From contig JAVEEO010000350.1 of NCBI GenBank assembly GCA_030840415.1, positions 1 through 8,196 of the forward strand: a DNA stretch of 8,196 bases, in the 5' to 3' direction. Position numbers and translations under genes: made by a program. The notes under the pieces are model-generated. The model worked only from the letters and a program-made list of their open reading frames with translations. It was not told where the DNA came from and did not search any database. Positions 5,766 through 8,196 of the stretch are shown here, in pieces. Within the stretch, counting starts at the first letter, position 1, and the number at the start of each line of letters is the position of its first letter. Origin of the DNA: Pseudonocardiales bacterium. GTDB taxonomy: Bacteria > Actinomycetota > Actinomycetes > Mycobacteriales > Jatrophihabitantaceae.

Positions 5766-6392
5766 TTGAGCCAGCTGAGAACCAACGGACGGCGGGTGCT
5801 GGAAGCCGAGCTGCACAACACCAGCGTCCGCGCGATCAGCGGTTCGATGGTGGCCTACGAGGGTCAGGTGCAGTTCAAGAGCGCCGGCTTCGGCGGCGGC
5901 GAGGGCATGATGGCCGGCCTCAAGCGCCGGGCCACCGGTGAGTCGCTGTCCCTGATGGAGTGCACCGGCTCGGGGGTGGTCTATTTCGCCCTCGACGCCC
6001 AGGACGTCACCCTCGTCGAGCTGTCCAACGAGACGTTGCAGGTCGAGTCGCGCCAGTTGCTCGCCCTGGTCGGCCAGCTGCGGATGGACGTGAAGTTCGC
6101 CGGCGTCCGTGGCGCGGCTACCGGGCAGGGGCTGTTCACCACCACGGTGACCGGGACGGGCCAGGTCGCCATCCTGTCCGCCGGTGGCCCCCTGATCGGC
6201 CTCGAGGTCTCGTCCCAGTACCCGCTGGTGGTCGATCCGGACGCGTTCGTTGCGGCGCGCGGCCAGCTGAACCAGTCCTTCGTCACCGACGTCTCGTGGG
6301 CCGCGGTCGTCGGCGAGGGCAGTGGTGAGCCGTTCTCGCTGCGCTGGGACGGCCAGGGCGTGGTCTACATCCAGCCCGCGGAGCGGGCATGA
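5766..6392 (+). CDS. AIM24 family protein (first of three)
   Basis: This 208-residue protein belongs to the AIM24 (TIGR00266, formerly DUF124) family, whose members form a double beta-barrel-like fold and have no settled bacterial function; the name comes from a yeast mitochondrial inheritance gene. Visible family features are SGSMVAYEGQVQFK (26-38 region), GEGMMAGLKRRATGESLSLMECTGSG, RGAATGQGLFTT (115-126), the YPLVVDPDAFVAARGQL stretch around 152-168, GEGSGEPFSLRWDGQG, and the closing VVYIQPAE (199-206). No signal peptide or membrane segment is seen. Start: TTG 5766 is preceded at 5 bases by GGGGAG; GTG 5760 is in frame and would add two residues. The stop overlaps the next start in ATGA (6389-6392), so the genes are cotranscribed and coupled. 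Of the three it is closest to the common actinobacterial AIM24 type I remember from Streptomyces. Confidence 0.9.
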   Translation: MSQLRTNGRRVLEAELHNTSVRAISGSMVAYEGQVQFKSAGFGGGEGMMAGLKRRATGESLSLMECTGSGVVYFALDAQDVTLVELSNETLQVESRQLLALVGQLRMDVKFAGVRGAATGQGLFTTTVTGTGQVAILSAGGPLIGLEVSSQYPLVVDPDAFVAARGQLNQSFVTDVSWAAVVGEGSGEPFSLRWDGQGVVYIQPAERA

Positions 6393-7069
6393 CGTTCGAG
6401 AAGGTCAACTCCAAGGTCGTCAAGGTCAACCTGGCCACCGAGGGCGACGTGCTGGCGCGAAAGGGCGCGATGCTCTTCTACACCGGCGAGGTCCGGTTCG
6501 TTCCGCACAGCCCGGGCGGTGCGGGTGGCATGCCGAGCATGAGTGGGATGCTCGGCATGGCCGGGCGTGCCATGGCCGGTGAGCACGAGGCGATGATGGC
6601 CGCCACCGGCACCGGCGAGGTCCATTACGGCCGGGCCGGGCTGCACGTCAGCGTGGTGGAGTTGCGAGGCGACCGGCTGGTGGTCGAGGCCAGCCGGCTG
6701 CTGGCCTATACGGCGAACCTGCAGTCCGCGGTCGTGTCGTTGTCCTCGGGCGGTTCCGGTGGCGGTGGGCTGCGCGGGATGGTCCGCGGCGCGGTCACCG
6801 GCCAGGGCATGTTCACCACCCAGCTGTCGGGCAACGGCGCGGCGGTGCTGCTCAGCCACGGCGGCACCATCGAACTGCCGGTCCGTCCCGGCGGGGGCAC
6901 GTTCGTGGACCCGCAGGCCTACGTCGGTCACCGGGGCAACGTCCAGGTGAAGCTGGCGGCCAAGGTGGGCTGGCGCGACGCAGTGGGCAGGGGAGGCGGC
7001 GAGGCCATGCAGCTGGAGCTGAGCGGCGACGGCACCGTCTACGTCCAGGCATCGGAGCAGAAGCTGTGA
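6389..7069 (+). CDS. AIM24 family protein (second of three), Met-rich insertion
   Basis: This 226-residue AIM24 paralogue starts at ATG 6389 inside the previous stop (ATGA), with GGAG 5 bases upstream. Shared features are ARKGAMLFYTGEVRFV (23-38), GTGEVHYG (74-81), LVVEASRLLAY (97-107), RGAVTGQGMFTT (133-144), FVDPQAYVGHRGNVQ (172-186), GRGGGEAMQLELSGDG and TVYVQASEQ (216-224). Two things set it apart. Residues 48-70 carry seven methionines (48, 51, 54, 57, 62, 69, 70) with Gly and a GEHE motif, and residues 118-128 form a Ser/Gly-rich loop. The Met-rich stretch sits where family members have a short helix between barrel strands and could be a hydrophobic contact surface or a soft-metal site; that is inference. 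There is no signal peptide. It ends in a GTGA overlap with the third gene. Function is unknown; paralogues made together suggest a hetero-oligomer. Confidence 0.9.
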   Translation: MTFEKVNSKVVKVNLATEGDVLARKGAMLFYTGEVRFVPHSPGGAGGMPSMSGMLGMAGRAMAGEHEAMMAATGTGEVHYGRAGLHVSVVELRGDRLVVEASRLLAYTANLQSAVVSLSSGGSGGGGLRGMVRGAVTGQGMFTTQLSGNGAAVLLSHGGTIELPVRPGGGTFVDPQAYVGHRGNVQVKLAAKVGWRDAVGRGGGEAMQLELSGDGTVYVQASEQKL

Positions 7070-7827
7070 CGATCGCGGTGCACAATCCGGCTTCGCTGCC
7101 GGACAACGACAACGTGCCGGGCAATCCCTACGCGTACTCGCTGGAGATCACCAAGCCCTGGTTCCTGTCCAAGGGCGCCATGATCGCCTTCTACGGGTCG
7201 ATGCAGTTCGTGGCCGTGCGCGGTCGCGGGCTGGCCGGGATCGCCTACCAGATGGTCACCGCACAGTTCTCCTCACCGCTGTACGCGCAGGACTGGGTGG
7301 TGGCCGAGGGGCACGGCAAGCTGGTGCTCGGAGATCGCGGTTACGAGATCAACTCCTACGACCTCGACGAGGGCAACCTCACCATCCGGGCCTCGAACCT
7401 GCTGGCGTTCGAGGGCAGCCTGGCGCTGCAGCAGTCGATCGTGCCCGGCTTCCTGACCCTGATCGGGACGGGCAGGTTCCTCGCCTCGTCCTCCGGTGCC
7501 GTGATGTTCGCCGAGCCGCCGCTGCGGGTCGATCCCGATGCGCTGCTGGGCTGGGCGGACTGCCCGAGCCCTAGCCACCGTTACGACGCGGGCTGGATGG
7601 CGGGCTTCCTCGGCTCGGCGATGGCGGTGCTGGGCGCCTCCTCCGGTGAGGAGCGCCAGTTCGACTTCACCGGCGCCGGAACGGTCCTCATCCAGTCCAG
7701 CGAGGCGGTGCGCTCGGACCGGGACGTGCTGCAACTGATCGAGAGCCAGCTCCCGCTGGTGGGACTGTCGGGCCTGCAGCGGCTGCAGCAGTCCATCCAG
7801 CAGCGTCTGGCGCAGCAGAGCAAGTAG
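7066..7827 (+). CDS. AIM24 family protein (third of three), divergent, with C-terminal helix
   Basis: This 253-residue, most divergent member of the trio starts at GTG 7066 within a GTGA overlap, with GGAG 8 bases upstream. Homology to its neighbours is visible in LSKGAMIAFYGSMQFV (34-49), the GHGKLVLGDRG turn (82-92), LTIRASNLLAFEGSL (105-119), LRVDPDAL (153-160) and GAGTVLIQSSE (203-213). The RGAxTGxGxFTT motif of the other two is reduced to IGTGRFLASSSG (133-144). It also has a 25-residue polar N-terminal lead with a DNDN turn, and a C-terminal extension of about 40 residues (214-253) that looks like two amphipathic helices rich in Leu and Gln (LQRLQQSIQQRLAQQ), possibly a coiled coil. No membrane segment is evident, though 175-195 is moderately hydrophobic. 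As the last gene of the operon it may be an adaptor in a complex with the first two; that is inference. Function is unknown. Confidence 0.86.
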   Translation: MTIAVHNPASLPDNDNVPGNPYAYSLEITKPWFLSKGAMIAFYGSMQFVAVRGRGLAGIAYQMVTAQFSSPLYAQDWVVAEGHGKLVLGDRGYEINSYDLDEGNLTIRASNLLAFEGSLALQQSIVPGFLTLIGTGRFLASSSGAVMFAEPPLRVDPDALLGWADCPSPSHRYDAGWMAGFLGSAMAVLGASSGEERQFDFTGAGTVLIQSSEAVRSDRDVLQLIESQLPLVGLSGLQRLQQSIQQRLAQQSK

Positions 7828-7858
7828 TCCGGGGGGTCGACGTCCGAGGTCGTAGGTG

Positions 7859-7884
7859 TCGGCGGAATGCTGTTCGGCCGCCGA
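7859..7884 (+). terminator. Hairpin after the AIM24 operon, possible terminator
   Basis: TCGGCGG (7859-7865) and CCGCCGA (7878-7884) form a perfect 7-bp G+C-rich stem with a 12-base loop, 32 bases after the stop of the third AIM24 gene and 18 bases before the stop of the convergent TPR gene. No T-run follows on either strand. It is the only good hairpin in the 74-base gap, so it may serve both directions. Confidence 0.38.
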
Positions 7885-7901
7885 TGCCCGCAGGTCTCAT
7901 C

Positions 7902-8196
7902 CTAATTCCGACGCTCATCGGCCGAGCCATTCACAACAGCTTGGAGAAGGGCGAAGGTTTCGATATTCGACACATCCATGGGACATGCCGGTTCTTGCTG
8001 TGTGCGTTCTGGCACCTCACGCAGTGCGTCGAGATGAGCACGGACTGCTTCAACAAGACTTTGATCGGGGAGCGCGGCGCGCTCGCTGACAGCCAAGGCT
8101 TGTCCAAGGTAGTCCAGAGCTGGCGATATGTGACCATGACTGGCCAGGATCAATCCAAGGTTGTTCAGCACCGTAACGTAGAGGATAGGATTTCGA
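7902..8196 (-). CDS. TPR-type protein, C-terminal part (5' end outside window)
   Basis: The frame is open to the right edge, giving the last 97 residues of a longer protein. The segment LNNLGLILASHGHISPALDYLGQALAVSE fits a tetratricopeptide repeat: LGLIL at the usual W-L-G positions of helix A, ALDYL and QALA in helix B. The next helix (SLVEAVRAHLDALREV) may be a capping helix, followed by a polar tail of about 40 residues ending DERRN. Such repeats mediate protein binding and occur at the C-terminus of large actinobacterial regulators and NB-ARC or SARP-type proteins, but nothing here identifies the upstream domains. Base composition is clearly lower in G+C than the rest of the window (hand counts 31/60 at 7921-7980 and 32/60 at 8101-8160). 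That suggests a recently acquired gene or island. The TPR call is moderate because only one repeat is visible. Confidence 0.65.
   Translation of the reverse strand, partial: RNPILYVTVLNNLGLILASHGHISPALDYLGQALAVSERAALPDQSLVEAVRAHLDALREVPERTQQEPACPMDVSNIETFALLQAVVNGSADERRN

Noticed and set aside
7856..8089. Plus-strand 77-codon ORF and other short frames at the right edge
   Set aside because: They have no Shine-Dalgarno sequence, no recognisable family, and lie opposite the TPR-encoding frame, which has a coherent repeat pattern.
1..8196. CRISPR array, tRNA/rRNA genes, insertion sequences, integrase or attachment sites
   Set aside because: I saw no regularly spaced direct repeats, no tRNA-like cloverleaf at any gene edge, and no transposase or recombinase motifs in any frame.

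Overview
The window comes from a high-G+C Gram-positive bacterium (Actinomycetota). Most of it is very G+C-rich: a hand count gives 48 of 60 bases in 241-300. Third codon positions are strongly biased to G or C, GTG starts are common, and several genes have a TANNNT-like -10 hexamer only 6-7 bases before the start codon, as expected for leaderless transcripts. The gene families also fit: a giant NAD-glutamate dehydrogenase of the actinobacterial/proteobacterial type and a tandem AIM24 cluster. I cannot name the genus.

Layout from left to right. (1) 3-1736 (+) is the C-terminal third of the giant NAD-dependent glutamate dehydrogenase. (2) It converges on a minus-strand block: a Fpg/Nei-like DNA glycosylase (3848-2946), then a 57-residue protein ending in a His/Cys tail (2855-2682), then a glycerophosphodiester phosphodiesterase (2678-1761). 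Only 3 bases separate the last two. (3) A DUF218 (SanA/ElyC/YdcF-like) membrane protein (3886-4494, +) diverges from the glycosylase across a 37-bp gap. That gap holds a nearly symmetric inverted repeat carrying two back-to-back -10 hexamers. (4) A two-domain RlmG/RsmC-type rRNA guanine-N2 methyltransferase (5626-4496, -) converges on the DUF218 gene with one base between the stop codons. (5) Diverging from the methyltransferase is a three-gene operon (5766-7827, +) of AIM24 (formerly DUF124) paralogues, joined by ATGA and GTGA stop/start overlaps. (6) From about 7830 the base composition falls to roughly 52-63% G+C, and the window ends in the C-terminal part of a minus-strand TPR-type protein.

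Most genes are housekeeping: nitrogen and glutamate catabolism, phospholipid-headgroup recycling, DNA base repair, rRNA modification and envelope. They appear to be independent transcription units, not one pathway. The least understood content is the AIM24 trio, whose three members have diverged and are probably made in fixed proportion, and the small HxHxxCxxC-tailed protein coupled to the phosphodiesterase. I saw no RNA gene, CRISPR array, insertion sequence or phage gene. I do not see convincing evidence of a new defence or mobile system. The composition shift at the right edge is the only sign of possible foreign DNA.
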